From NCBI GenBank assembly GCA_000827205.1, contig KN832565.1, positions 312,000 to 375,999 of the forward strand: a DNA stretch of 64,000 bases, in the 5' to 3' direction. This document shows, in pieces, positions 1 through 12,171 of the stretch (position 1 is its first letter; every line of letters begins with the position of its first letter). Under the pieces are notes generated by a model. It was not told the DNA's origin, made no database searches, and saw only the letters and a list, made by a program, of their open reading frames with translations. The translations under genes and the position numbers were made by a program. The DNA comes from Plicaturopsis crispa FD-325 SS-3. Its lineage: Eukaryota; Basidiomycota; Agaricomycetes; Amylocorticiales; Amylocorticiaceae.

Positions 1-3000
1 TTGAGTTGCATGGGGTGGGTGAGACGGCTTACCTATTCGCCGCTGGTTCCTCCAGCAGGACCAAGGCTAGTCTGATACTGCACCGTATCAATGTGACTGC
101 TTCGACAATCGTATCGATGGAATCTCGCGTGTTCAAGGTTGTAAGGAGAGCCTCGAGCACAGAAAGAAGCAAGATGTTCATTCCCGCTTTGTGCGAGAGC
201 TGCGTGACCAATAAAAGCATTCGCCGCTCAAAATCCGGCGCTTTTACCATATCTCGTAGGGCCCTAACAGCTGGGGAGGTGCCTATGTTGGTGATTGGAC
301 ACGCTTTGACACGCATGAGTGTGACACACCTTCGTCCTCCAGGCCTGCGTTCATAATCGGTCAGCGCGCGGTCCGCAACCGGATAACAAGCTATAACAAG
401 ACACTCTCACCTTGATTGATAGCAGTAAGCATGATCACATAATGTGTAGTAGCTTCGGTTGTGGGACAGCGGCGAATAATAGCCGAGGCTTTGGCGTACT
501 CGCGTCGTTCGATGTGGCACAGGGCGGCTTTGCGAAAGCATTTCGAAGAGCTGGTGGGGCCCATGTTCTTGAAAATCTTGTGGCTTCCGGAAAGAAACCA
601 ATCGGCGGCCTCAGAGAACCGCTTGGCCTGGTAATGGCGGTTGCCGTATTGCCACATGAGCTGTATGGTACTAGGTTAGGGTGGTGAGCGCTACATTGAA
701 CTGGCGCATACCGTAAGGCACGCTATCGTCGAGACTTTCGAGAGCTCAAATTCCGCATCTGAAATATCTGAGGACTGCCTTCAGCTCAGAGGGGAGAATG
801 GATAGCAGACAACATGCCGTTGAAAACAGCGTCTAAGTCCCGGATCGCCGCGTCATGATCGTCGTCCTTTGAGGAATGGATGATCGACGACAACAGTATC
901 CGGTCGATGAACGGATACCCTGACTCATCCTTCGTTTGCAGGGCACACTGTAGGCAATGGCGATTGATTGTGCTCAGAAGCCTACTGAGAATAGCACGTG
1001 AAGGGGACATGTCAGCACTAGGATAGGTCGCAATATGGAGTTCCCTCACTGTTTTGGGGCGAGGGTCCGAAGTTCCAGAAACAGACTGGCAATTGAATTG
1101 AATCATCAGCACGCCGCCGGCCTGTTTCAAATAAACGTCCTCGGACTCACTCGGTCAGTGTGGTATCGCTAAAAGTCATGTTATCGATTAGCGACTTGAA
1201 AGCTGTGAGAATAAGACAGGCGGTTATGTCTGCGGTCACTCGCACGCTGTGGTACGCGGTACATTACCATCAAGGAGTATGGCCTCCGCCGTATTCCGTC
1301 GCTTCAGAACGGCTATTCTCATCCAACGCAGCTCTTGAAACTCGGGACTTGCCTGTAACATGGGTTAACTTGGCTCTGGTGAAACAAGTCAAACAAAAAG
1401 GGGGATAATTACGTGGTCCGCGGAGGCGTCAATGGATGTGATCAACTCTTGCAACGCGGCTTCCGCACGTGCCAGATTCTCTGGGTCATGCGACGCAGAA
1501 AAAAAATACGCCCGCGCTAGATTGAGACGGGGAGTTTATCAGCCCTTTGGTATCGCCCGGGTTCCGGCACAAGACGAGCTCCTGCATTCTGAACGTACCT
1601 AGACTTCGGAGGATTGATCTCTATGCAGACAACGTTATTTCCACGAGTACCCCAACATGTGCAATTGTTTGGGCTTCCCCACATACCTTCAGTTCCGCCA
1701 CGCCGGGTGTTGCCGTATCCGCGAGTTGTTCGGCCATGGCAAAGGCCTTTTGGATCCACTGCACTGCTCTCTGACATTCGGCGCTATCTGTATCGCGGGG
1801 ACCCCTGCTAACACTTTTCAGCATCGATTGTCCAATTTCGAGGATCTTCGACGCGAGAAGCTCTCGCTGGTACATAGATGCAGTTTAGCACGGAGGGGCA
1901 TCGAGTACAACGTCGTGTAATAATGACTTACGTCGCGTGTTGGCAACAATGCGAACCGTTGATGATCGTTTTCTATCCGCGATGTGCGTGGGCGTGTGAG
2001 TATAAGCGATGATCGATATGGGGATCCAGCTTACTGACCTGTTATCTTGTCGAGCATGAACTGCGCTACCCCATTGTTACCTTCTCGCCATGCCTGTGGA
2101 GTGACATGAGAAGGGTTAATACTCTCGTGACCGCGAGAGGTAATCGACAGGAATGCTCCTTACGGCTTCCATCCTACTGGAAAGGTAAACAACGGTGGCG
2201 CATGCTTTCGCCTTGTGGTGTAAACCTTGAGGATCCTCGACGCTCCGCAGCGTTTCTTCAAACTTGGAACCAAAAGGGACGAGATAATTCAATCACACGA
2301 CACCGTCCCACGGAGATCTTGCGCACCTTCGCGGCGCAGGCCAAAACACTGGCCGCCTTTTCTTTGCTTCCGAGCTCTGAGAGGCATTTATATCAGTGGC
2401 GTGTTCTGCGGTGTAAACCGCAATCACGATGTGTTCCTGCTCACCTGAAAGAGTCGATCCGGCCTTGCTTGATATTTGCAGAACGTGGAGAAGAGCTAAG
2501 GAAGCACTATCAATGGTGGCCCATGATCGACTAAATGCAACTTTTACATACTTTCGATACCCGGTTGGGGTTCGAGTCCAGCCTCGATAAGACGGAACGC
2601 AGCAAACCTCACTGTCATCGATGAGAAAAGCGAAAAAGAATGATGGGAGCACCACGTACATGCGCCTATAATTGCGGGGTGATCCCCATCTTCCGCATCT
2701 CGACGGACGGTCCCAGAGGCATTCCAAAGCAGAACACCTAGACGAGGTTACATGCCTGTTCAATTACCTGATGACGGAGCAATGAGCGTACCTTCTCTGT
2801 CCAGCTCATCGGCGAGGTTGGACCATTTCTTCTTCGACCGCGGGCGCTGTTCGGTAAAAGATTCGGCCTGAGATGCTACTGCATACAATTCTGACACCAG
2901 AGATACACGCTCTGGTGCCGACGCCTCATGCAGCTTTGGCTTTATCTTGAGTAAAAGATCTGTTGGGGTGGAAAAACGCGTCGATTATCAGAAATTTCAC

Positions 3001-3276
3001 GCGACTGTGACTAGGATAGCGATTCAGGACTCACCCTTTATCTGGTCGTATACTATTTGGAGTGCCTTGGGGACTGTAGGATCCTTTTTCGTTGACATTT
3101 CAAGGGTGTACAGTGTAAAAGTTATCACAATATGGTAGTCGCGGTCAAAGGTCAGAAATGCCTCGGAAAGTCCGATCACGTTGTCGCGTCTCGGTTGTTT
3201 TTTACTCTCAGCCACCTCAGACTCGGACGGCGAGCGCGTAGTGCGACGCCAACGTGCACGTTGCTTTCGCAATGTC
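1..3276 (-). CDS. Spo22/ZIP4-like meiotic TPR protein, 3' end beyond the window
   Basis: Family role (known): Spo22/ZIP4 proteins are helical TPR-type scaffolds of the meiotic ZMM group, promoting crossovers and synaptonemal complex assembly. Seen here: a row of minus-strand exons sharing one style of helical, Leu/Ala/Glu-rich protein. One exon runs 2959-2792 and reads through LLLKIKPKLHEASAPERVSL and SKKKWSNLADELDREG; the exon before it ends at 3035 with a gtgagt donor. Later exons carry LARAYFFSASHDPENLARAE (about 1430-1530), a segment at 1621-1875 (KILEIGQSMLKS), 786-1130, 391-657 with repeat-like helices, and 29-316. The carboxy end lies left of base 1. The start is uncertain: the open frame at 3276 begins without an ATG, so a short 5' exon is probably unplaced. 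Family assignment is from recognition, not a search. Confidence 0.72.
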
Positions 3277-4443
3277 AAGTAAAGCCCAGCTCATTTCAGA
3301 CTGGAAGAGCAAACTGCCAGCCGACGATGTTGCCAGGTGCATTTCGGTGAGTTTTTAGCCTGCGCGCACGTCAATTCGTCGTCACGAACTCTACCAGGAT
3401 GCACGGCAAGATGGAATCTACGGCGGGCTGTCATCAGGTCTCCTTTCAGGCGAGTGACCGGCTCTTCATATCGCACGGTACATTCTCTTATTACGATAGG
3501 CATTTACAGCCCTAATCGGTCAAAAATTCATGAAGTTTGGCCGATATCAGACGGTTTTCTGTGGAGTTTGTGAGTCTCCTCTGTTTCCGTTGTAGCCAAG
3601 CACTACTGAAGCCTTCACGCCAAGTGACGGGCGCTCTTTCAGGATATCTATTTACGCAGGCTTTTCTTGAATCGAACCTGGCGAAATTGCAGGCACAGGA
3701 AATGGCCCGGATAAAAGCGTTAAACCAGGAGAATGTAGACTTGTGAAATGCAAGCCCTTCTACTCACACGGGGTGACGCGCGTTCAATCGGTGTTTTCAA
3801 CTCTCGCCTCTCCGTGCGCCCACGCCGCAGAAATCTCAATCCGGTCCGTATGAAAAGAACGCGTATACCTTCAGACCGATCGGAGTGGTGCGTGCTACGC
3901 GTCTCACACTAGCGAGGATCTATTCTGGCCCGAACCTTGGACCGCGTCATGCCAAGGGACGGCTCCCGCCGCAAGCAAACGGAGATTGTACTGTCCATCC
4001 AGCCCGCCGTTCTATTGCAAGTCTCAGTCAAGCTGATGTGCGTTCGGATAGACCGGTGCGTGTCGTCCTTCGCCATCTTGCGACCCCTTTCGTATATGTT
4101 TCTGGTCTGCTTATTCACCTCGCCAGCATTCTAACAGCAATCTGCCACGATGCTCTCATCCGACCCTATCGCCGAAGGCAGATGCACTCGCGGATGGTTG
4201 TCTAGTAAACACGATTCATATTGATTCTACCAAATAGGTATCTCCATGCGCCCCGCGCTGTGAGTGTAGGATGCCCTCAGGCCACTGCGTTCATCAGCGA
4301 CAAGTTCGGGTGACCAGAAAGTATGACCCCTTTGATGATGTGAGTGACAATCGAAATGCATGCTCCCATACACTTGATAATCTGCTCCAAGGGCTGCATC
4401 GGTGGGTCTTCCCGCTAGTTCCCTGTACTCGCAAGTCACAAAA
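3277..4443. other. Stretch without a recognised gene
   Basis: Only short open frames on both strands, none with a recognisable motif. Part of it probably holds the 5' end and promoter of the Spo22-like gene. Confidence 0.5.
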
Positions 4444-7400
4444 TTAGGGCTTGTGACCTCCAGCCTTTGCTCGGAGCTGCTCGTACGGAATCTTCATGGA
4501 TACCTCGAGACTTTCCAGCAATGCGCATATGCTCTTGCTCCCAGGGTATTCTAGGGCATTTCAAATCATCCCATTATGGTATGACGCCATCATGAGTGGT
4601 GAGTACGATGGTTAGACTTTGAACTTAAATGTAATCACAAATCACAGCCTGATTCTTTCGTTCCTTGACTAGCAGTTGCGCGTGTAACAGGCTGTATTAT
4701 TCCGTCGCGTCGCAGGAATCTCGCGGTAAAAGCGCGTTGTTTCCGGTCCAAGTCAAAGCCGGCCGCAACAAAATGCGTCTAGGTACGCGCCCGGAGGCGC
4801 GTCTGCACGCCTTTGATATGGAGCGTGGCAAGCTGTAGAAAGGTTTCTCCAACTCCATGTTGACTGCACGGACCGAAGATGATGTAGTACACTGCGCTGG
4901 CGCAACTCGCTCGACCGTGAGACCAGGTGCGATCGCGTTCCGAGACCCTATGCACGGCCCCTTCCAATTCCATTGCAACACAAACCTACTTCCAGTTCTA
5001 TGTATACGACTTCTTCTCCAGGTGCCTCGGACCCAACGACGCCCTTGACGAAGAAACTAAGCGCAACACCATTCAGCTCGGACATCAAGGCATTGCATTG
5101 CTGGTGTCAGCCACATACGATTGTCTTCGCCTCGCTTCTGATCGTGGCGTCGGTGGGATTGCATTAGAGATGCTTCCAGGCTCTGCCAGCCTGGCCTTCT
5201 TCGTTTGCACAAGTACATACATACCGCGAGGTGAGCGCATCTTCACGCATCTGGAACGGGAACATTGACGTTTGGGCACCTCCCTTCGGTCCGCTGCTGC
5301 GCCGGCCAGGACTTCCGGACTCGCCGTTGCGGCGTGGATAAGAAGGGAAATCGGAACTCGATGCGTGTCGCAGCGGTGTCTTTTTTAGCGACATCGGCCG
5401 TGAACCGCCTTCGTTTTTCCGGTTTCTGCATCTGTCAGACCGCGAACAAGGGAATACAGACAGAAAAGGGTCGAGGGGTACTGCTGCTTGCTCCTTTATC
5501 AGCGTGGAGGCGTGTACATCGAGTTCCTGTGGCTCTTCTCGTGCTGCCGCGTTGAAGACTGTGGCAACGTTGGATGGAGGTGGGGTGGCTTGTATGAAAA
5601 CCTGCGCATACTGACATATCATCATACACGCAGGTCCCCAAGAACAAGGACGCGGTTCAGCATCTTACGGAATGAGAGGCCTGAGCGATGAGCATCGCAT
5701 CAGCGCATATGACGGTAAGATGTGCTTCTGACCTGTGTACATACTCTATCTGATAATCTTACGGTATACTGAGGCCGCAAGAATTACACCGTCACGCCCG
5801 GGAACGATCATTCCTTTGTCTCCAGGCTCATGCTCTGTTTCCCTCCGTCGACCCTTCGACGTATGAGATAGTACAGTAACGTCCGAGGTCACCGCTGTGT
5901 ACTTATGATCAAATAGTGAGTGGTGGCATACGACTGCCTACCGATGTGATAACGATCTCACGTGTGCTCTTTTGTTGCTCGGACAGCCGCTGCAGGTAAA
6001 TGGTCTTTCAAGTTAGCTCGATGCCTGCATGCAGGTACGACTCCTCACCTAGGCCTCACGGGCGTATTGCGGGCTTTTGAAGACGCCTATCCGAGCGCTA
6101 CCGCCGGCAATTGAACGTCATCGTGACCTCCCAGGCCACATGCACGGAGATCAGCTAGGATCAGCCGTGAACAGGGGCTCGTGTCGGAGAGAGTCCTCCC
6201 TTTGGTCAAGCACGCCGCCTGCACGCCCGAAGGCGCCAAACATGACTCTGCTGTCAACTGAGAACCGCAGGCTATGGTGAGGAGATCGCGGACCTGCGCC
6301 TTCGACGCTTTCCGTATCACAATCGACGGGATTTTTTCGGTCGATCAGTGATATCCGTCGCTGCCCCTTCCGCAGCTCCTCCGGAAGTCCTACCAATTCA
6401 GCGAGGTGCGTGGAACGGTGGAAGCCCAGTATGTCGCGTGTCTCTTCTTTCCGTTGTTGTTCCTTTCATCACTGACTCACGCCCGATGTACACTCCGGTG
6501 TCTAGATGAACTAGCTTATCCCTAGGGCTGCCCTGATGGATGAACGCAAAACGGTGCGCGAACGAACACGCCCGCGGCACCCCACGCTGGAGTGTCCATT
6601 CATGGTTATGAAACCTACGGCCCGCCGAGGATGCTTCGCGTGCCATTTTGTCTAGGATCTGCACGTTGTCCCCACCTTGTCGTTTCGCTGGGCCCGGTTC
6701 TCGTGCGCCTCGCTCACCCTCATCATTCGCATACGGTGTTTATGCGCCACGGCCCTCGCGGAACCTAGAGGTGCTCCGTGCCCAGTGAACGGACGATGGT
6801 AACGCTGTACTCCTTCCCCACGTACTTGCTCAGCCCGTATCACCGGGATAACGTACGCGGCCCGCTAACCATCATCATGAATACTAGAATCAGTCGCCTA
6901 ATGAAGCACTCCTCCACAGGTTGCGCGCGCCCTTTAGGCTCTTCGTTTTGGGAACGCTTAGATGCGTTGCGGATGTGGCGTCTGCGCGACCACGGTGCTT
7001 TTCACCTGTGAACATGTGCTATTAGTATTAGGAGGCCGGTGAGTACATTCAATCGATTCTCGAATGTGGGTATGCTGCGTAAATGTAGGGACCGCAAGCG
7101 CAGGTACCTGTCAAATAAGTTTTCTGCGTTAACGTTCTTGCGGGCAGCCATCTGCGCCGGGTCACGCTAATACCCGCTCGCTGTCGGACGGACCTATAGA
7201 ACAGCCTCTACGTTGCTGAATTGTGCTGAATGGTAAATGGTAACAAATCTTCGAAATCAGGTTCATCACGCTACGTTCCAGTACGTTCCTCGGACGCGGA
7301 GGGCTGGCATGCGATTATTTCGAAGTCGTCGGGTACCTGTATAAATGCGCTGCTCGGACGATAGCCCTGCCCAGACAGACGAGATTTGGTACCGTCAGGG

Positions 7401-7510
7401 TACATACTTACCGTCCCCTCAAACTTCAAACTTCCAGCGCCGGGTCTTGCTGCTCCAGTTGAATGCGAGTAGCCAGCTACGTGTATCAGATAGTTGGGAA
7501 GCGATGCCAT
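4444..7510 (-). CDS. Possible unidentified intron-rich gene (fragmentary model)
   Basis: I do not recognise the product. The ATG at 7510 opens a 33-codon exon (7510-7412) ending at a good gtaagt donor, followed by a 30-nt exon (7366-7337). Further on, three open stretches join in phase through consensus signals: one ending near 6713 (RAEQVRGEGVQRYHRPF), one starting at 6661 (ILDKMAREASSAGRRFHNHE) and one starting near 6395 (LPEELRKGQRRISLIDRKN). Between 5625 and 5230 is a Ser/Pro/Arg-rich stretch. A terminal exon at 4550-4444 ends YEQLRAKAGGHKP and stop. The joins between these blocks are not resolved, and the blocks could belong to two genes or to a decayed one. The case rests on several in-phase GT-AG junctions, not on homology. 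Confidence 0.3.
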
Positions 7511-8620
7511 TCTCGCAGGTGTACATATGATTCCTGTTTCAATTTACTTTCCGCCATCCCCGTCTGGCGCTCGCGAACGGGTGCAGGCGTAGTTCATCGA
7601 TCCTTCATCGCTTGTCAACATCGCCCACAGGAACGCCAAGTTGACCCTTTGTTAAATTCGAGACATACAAACTTAGCGGCTCATTCGATCAGGCTCAACG
7701 GCCTTGTATTATTGATCATAGACGCGGAGCTGCTAGAGTGCACATACGCGCTCTTTAGCACATTGTACTGCGCCTCCACCATCAGTCGCGCCAATCTGCC
7801 CCCTCGGCGTTGAGAAATGGAGGTCGTTTCCTAAAACGCGCATGGTCACACACGCCGTGATCGTGATTTTGTCCTGATTTCGGCCAAAAACAGCCGAGTG
7901 GTTTAGAAATTAACGTTTTTCTTGTTGGCAATTGAGCCTACGCCGCCTAGCAAAGGTGATCTGCACGAGTGGCATGCAGCGCTGCCGCCGCCTCTGCTGC
8001 TTGCGACTGATCGCTCTCGACGGAGGCCACTGCCGGTAGGAGATAAAACAAAATTTGCATTGTGGAAGAGGAGCTGCGGCGGATGAAACGAGAAATGATG
8101 TACGGAAAAGAGATTCACTCGGGGAAGGAGCTTGTACGGATGAAAGGCAAACGGGACATGGTAACGGAGAGACCCTCAGATTCTCGGACTGTGTGCCTCA
8201 AGGCGGCACGGAAGGATGAGTGCAAAAGAAACAGGGAAAATTGGCGGGGCTGTCACCGAGCGGAAGTTTGATGGAAAAACACGATTAATTTAGGCCGTGA
8301 AGGGGTTAGCATAATTACGTTATTATTCCGTCTTTGGGAATGTTAAGAGAAAGGCTATGGGGAATCCCCCCTGCCGCGATGCCGCTGGGAGAAATGGGCA
8401 AGGAAAAGGGATAAAAAGTAGACAGGAAAAGGACGAAAGTGAGGAGCGGAATTGTGACGAAAGCGGACGAGCCCCCTGTTTGCCACGTCTCTCCGTGTCT
8501 CGTCCGAACGAACGCTTCGTCTCTCCTTTTTATTTTCGAAAGAAAAAATGTCGTTATGCTCTGGTCTCTATATTATCTTTTCCGCCCCCGATCTTTTCTT
8601 TTTCTTTCTTTAAACGCGTT
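7511..8620. promoter_or_regulatory. Intergenic region and cyclin leader
   Basis: No recognised gene. The last 100 bases (about 8519-8620) are strongly pyrimidine-rich on the plus strand (runs of ctcttt, ttctttt), as is usual for fungal promoters and leaders just before the cyclin ATG at 8621. An upstream frame that stays open in phase with the cyclin is probably untranslated leader. Confidence 0.5.
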
Positions 8621-10725
8621 ATGGCTCTCTGTTCTCTCCCCTACCATCTCCCTCGTTCCCCGGTCTCATACGCAATGAACGCTACTTTGCCCCCTATGCC
8701 GCACGAACTCCTCCAGACTTGGTCGTCCTGGCGGCACCCCAAGCAGGAGTTACCGACGCCGCCCATGTCTGCGTCAATGCAACGGCGGTGTACGGTGCCG
8801 CACATACCGCAGCAAGCACCAGAACCAGAGATGCAGATCAACAACACCACCACTTTACCTCCCATAACGCACTTTGACCGCCATTACCCTCGTATGTCTT
8901 TGCGTCGCGACAAGAACAACAAAGGCTCACTTGGTTTCTTTCTAGCAACGCCATCGTATACTGATGACGCGTGCTCACGACAAAGCCCTAGTTCTTCACG
9001 GCTGCCCGCGTTCCAGGATACGTTTCCGGATATGTTGGACGTGACACAACCCGAAAACCTTCAGCCGATACCTTCAACCCTCCCACCACATCCACCTCAC
9101 GTCCTCGACTGGTTGGACTACACGCGCGCACAGTCGGCACACTACGTTGCGGAAAAGACTTGCGAGATGATTTGCTATATCTGGTTCTCAAGTCCGTCTC
9201 TTGGCCGATCGCATTCGCCCAGCTCGCCATACGGATCGCGTAGTGAATCCGTAAACGCGCTTCAATTAAACGCGTCGCCCGAGTTCAGCCACTTTATGCA
9301 AAAATTACTCGAAACGACGCAAGTCAGCCAGTCGGTCATCGTTCTCTCTTTACATTACATATACCGCTTGAAGGAAGGCAACTACCTGCGTTGTGGACAG
9401 CCGGGTAGTGAGTTTCGGATAGCTGTGGCGGCGTTGATGATGGCGAATAAATTCCTTGACGAGTGCGTGCCCCCTCATCTATTTTCGTTGACTTAGTATG
9501 CTGACACATGCCACAGCAACACTTACACCAACAAGACGTGGTCCGAGGTTTCCGGCATCAAGTTGGAGGAAATCAACAAGATGGAGATGGAGTTCCTCGC
9601 GGGTGTCCAATACCAGCTATATGTGGACAAGGCATCGTACGACGCGTGGTTGAACTTGCTGAAGGGGCTGGTGTCGACAAAGAACATTGACAGTCACGAG
9701 TATAGGCGGGCGCGGCCTAACCACCGCACGTCGCGACCCTCTGCAATGCAATCTTCCGTCCCGCGTGCACATGCGCCCCGGCGCCGTTCGCATCCGCAGA
9801 CGCATCGGGCACGCTCCACCTCTCCCTCTTCGCAATTTACATATCCCTTCTCCTTCTACATGCCTCCCGCCCCGAACGACGCGTCGCATAACTACGATGC
9901 TTCCCCTGCGCCACAGCCGGGGTCGAAACGCTCGGCACGGGACGCGTTCTCGCCGACATCCGCGTCGTTCCCGGAGCGCAGACCTTCGAAGCGCCCCACG
10001 CCGATGACGCTGCAGATCCCACAGTACGTTGCCGCCGCAGGTGGTTCGGGCAGCGCGCATTCTAGCTCGCCGCTTGAGTCGCTGCAGTCGTTGGCAAACA
10101 TGTCGCTCGGCTCCTCGCCCCACGACCCGCGCCCGTCGTCGACCTGGATGTCCTCAAATGGTGGTGCCGACCCACAAACGCTGGTAGCCGCATATCGCGC
10201 GGAGGAACGCGCCCCATCCACTCTGCCGCAGGTAAGTTTAGACATAAGCGTTGGAAGCTACACATTTACTGACAATGTCCATAGAATCTCTACTTCTACT
10301 CTCTCGCGTGCTCGCCCACGGAGTCTACGCTGGAGGCAGAGGAAGAGAGCCGGTGGCGGAAGACGCGTCTGCGGTCATACCAGCCACCGCCCCCCGCCCT
10401 CATGCCGTACTACCAGCCGCCACCCCAGCCATCGTACCCCATGAACATCCAGTCCGCCTCCGCCAGCCCGCACGACGTGCGCATGACCATCGCCCCGCCG
10501 AGCCTCCCGCACTTCCGCGACATGGCGTGGCGCGCCGCGGACGACACCTCGCCGTACGAGTACTCGCCGGAGGTGCGGCATCTCGCGCCCGTGTCCGCGT
10601 CGCCCGTGCCCTCCGCGCCGTTCGCGAATGCGGGCCCGCCTGGTGTCCAATTCTACGCTACGCCGGTCCACAGGGACTCGGCTGTTAATAATGTTTATGA
10701 CTGGTCGCGAGGCCGCCGATTATAA
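8621..10725 (+). CDS. PCL/Pho80-type cyclin
   Basis: Predicted 665-aa cyclin. Cyclins of this family bind Pho85-type cyclin-dependent kinases to steer cell-cycle entry, polarity and nutrient signalling (family knowledge). Exons 8621-9462, 9517-10231 and 10285-10725; both introns are 53-54 nt GT-AG and the frame closes. The cyclin box begins near residue 220 (SPEFSHFMQKLLETTQVSQS), runs through YIYRLKEGNY and ALMMANKFLDDNTYTNKTW, and continues in exon 2 with IKLEEINKMEMEFLAGVQY. The MANKFLDDNTYTNKTW core is diagnostic and depends on removing intron 1. The N-terminal 200 residues and the C-terminal 300 are Ser/Pro-rich and look disordered, with a PPPP/YYQPPPQPSYP stretch near the end. Start: first ATG after the pyrimidine tract; the next in-frame ATG (8674) is an alternative. 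Confidence 0.88.
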
Positions 10726-12171
10726 TTCGCTCTCACCCACCCACCCCCACATACACCTTGTATAACCCAGCAGTACCCCGTTTATCCGTCGCATACTCTT
10801 ATTCTTCTTCTAGCGCTACCTTACCTACCTATCTACTTTCCCTGCACCCCTAGCGCCCGCCGCCTTGGGATTCTTATTGGCATCTCCCGTGCTCCGCCTC
10901 TGCATCTACCCTTATTCCGCATCACCACCCCGCGCATCTCTTATTTACTCCAATAATCCTAGTTACCTACACTTCATCTTGTTGCCCTCATCACACTGCA
11001 TAGAACCGTCATATTGCATTTTCTCGCTGTTGTATCCATTACCGTCTTCTATCCATTGGTTTCCCTGCACCATCCTGGACTCTTTTCTCTTCACTTCTCT
11101 TGTCGACAGTACTTGCACCGGCTACATTTTACGAAGGTCACGGTACATATATGATATGTATATGCTGTAATTCCCGATGATCGTACGGTGCGCATCAATT
11201 GAACCGTTGACAGTTGGCTAGAATTTCCGGCGTTGAAGATTTGCCATCTGAATCGACACCAACGTTAACCGTAACGGTGCCGGCGCCCAGTACCTGACTG
11301 GGGCCGGTATGCCCTGGAACGCCTCGTGATATTGACTTTGTTGGATGATCTACAGCAGGCGGCTTGTAGGCGGCAGTACGGGACTACTTGCAGTCAATAT
11401 CAAGCCAATATGGGCAGGCCGGACATCATTTTACCGTCAGACGAGCACTGCTCTTATAACACCGGTAAGTGACTGATATCGCATGCGCCAACTTGTGCCG
11501 CAGCCCACTGCATTAGCATATGGTAACTTAGTACGCGGTGCAATTTAGTGGCGCATCTTCGTTTGGGCAATCAGAGCGGTTGCGTTTGGCCTAGGAATGT
11601 TTTCAGAAGCAATTCAATAAGTAAAATGGTCAGCATCCGTGGCGGTCTCCAATCAAGGGCACCTTGCAATGTCATCGGCCGCCGACGTTCAAGCAACCAG
11701 GTCTGCTTTCTAGAGTCTAGAGCTGCCAAGGTACTTAGTGGCAGGCAGAGCGCGGATGAACGTAGCCATTGTGAGCCGCTGTAGTGACCGGTGACCCGTT
11801 TGTGCGCGCGTGCCAGAGCGCCCACATCCAGTGGCGTAGACTGTAGGTGCTAGAATCAATTAAAACCGCTAAAACTTTCTTCAGATAGGTTTCATGGTCA
11901 GATCGAAAAGGGCAGTGCGTACTGGGATTAATGATGAGGAAAAATGCACAAGCCTAGGTGCACCGGCTGCGTTGCAGCACTTGGCTACGATCGCAATTTT
12001 TGACATAATGCGGCGACCTCTTGGGACCTGAGGCGACTTCGCGTTTTGTATTTCCGAGATATGAGCAACCTAAAAGTCCCTTCGTACTTGGCGTTTTGAG
12101 CAGGGATGAGTAGTATTCTGAGGGACTTCGAATTGATTGCAAAGAATACCGAGAGACACGAGTGCATTTGA
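10726..12171. other. Convergent intergenic region
   Basis: 1.4 kb between the stop codons of the cyclin and the carboxypeptidase. The first 400 bases are pyrimidine-rich and probably 3' UTR of the cyclin. I see no conserved coding segment, tRNA or repeat. Confidence 0.5.

Noticed and set aside
2562-2585. tRNA B-box-like ggttcgagtcc
   Set aside because: The flanking five-base stems do not pair, no A box is placed upstream, and it lies in a Spo22-like exon.
8357-8620. N-terminal extension of the cyclin to 8357
   Set aside because: Pyrimidine-rich leader composition; gives an implausible Phe/Ser/Lys-rich stretch just before the natural ATG.
9617-10123. 168-residue minus-strand frame inside the cyclin gene
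   Set aside because: Antisense shadow in GC-rich coding sequence; Arg/Cys-rich, with no motif.
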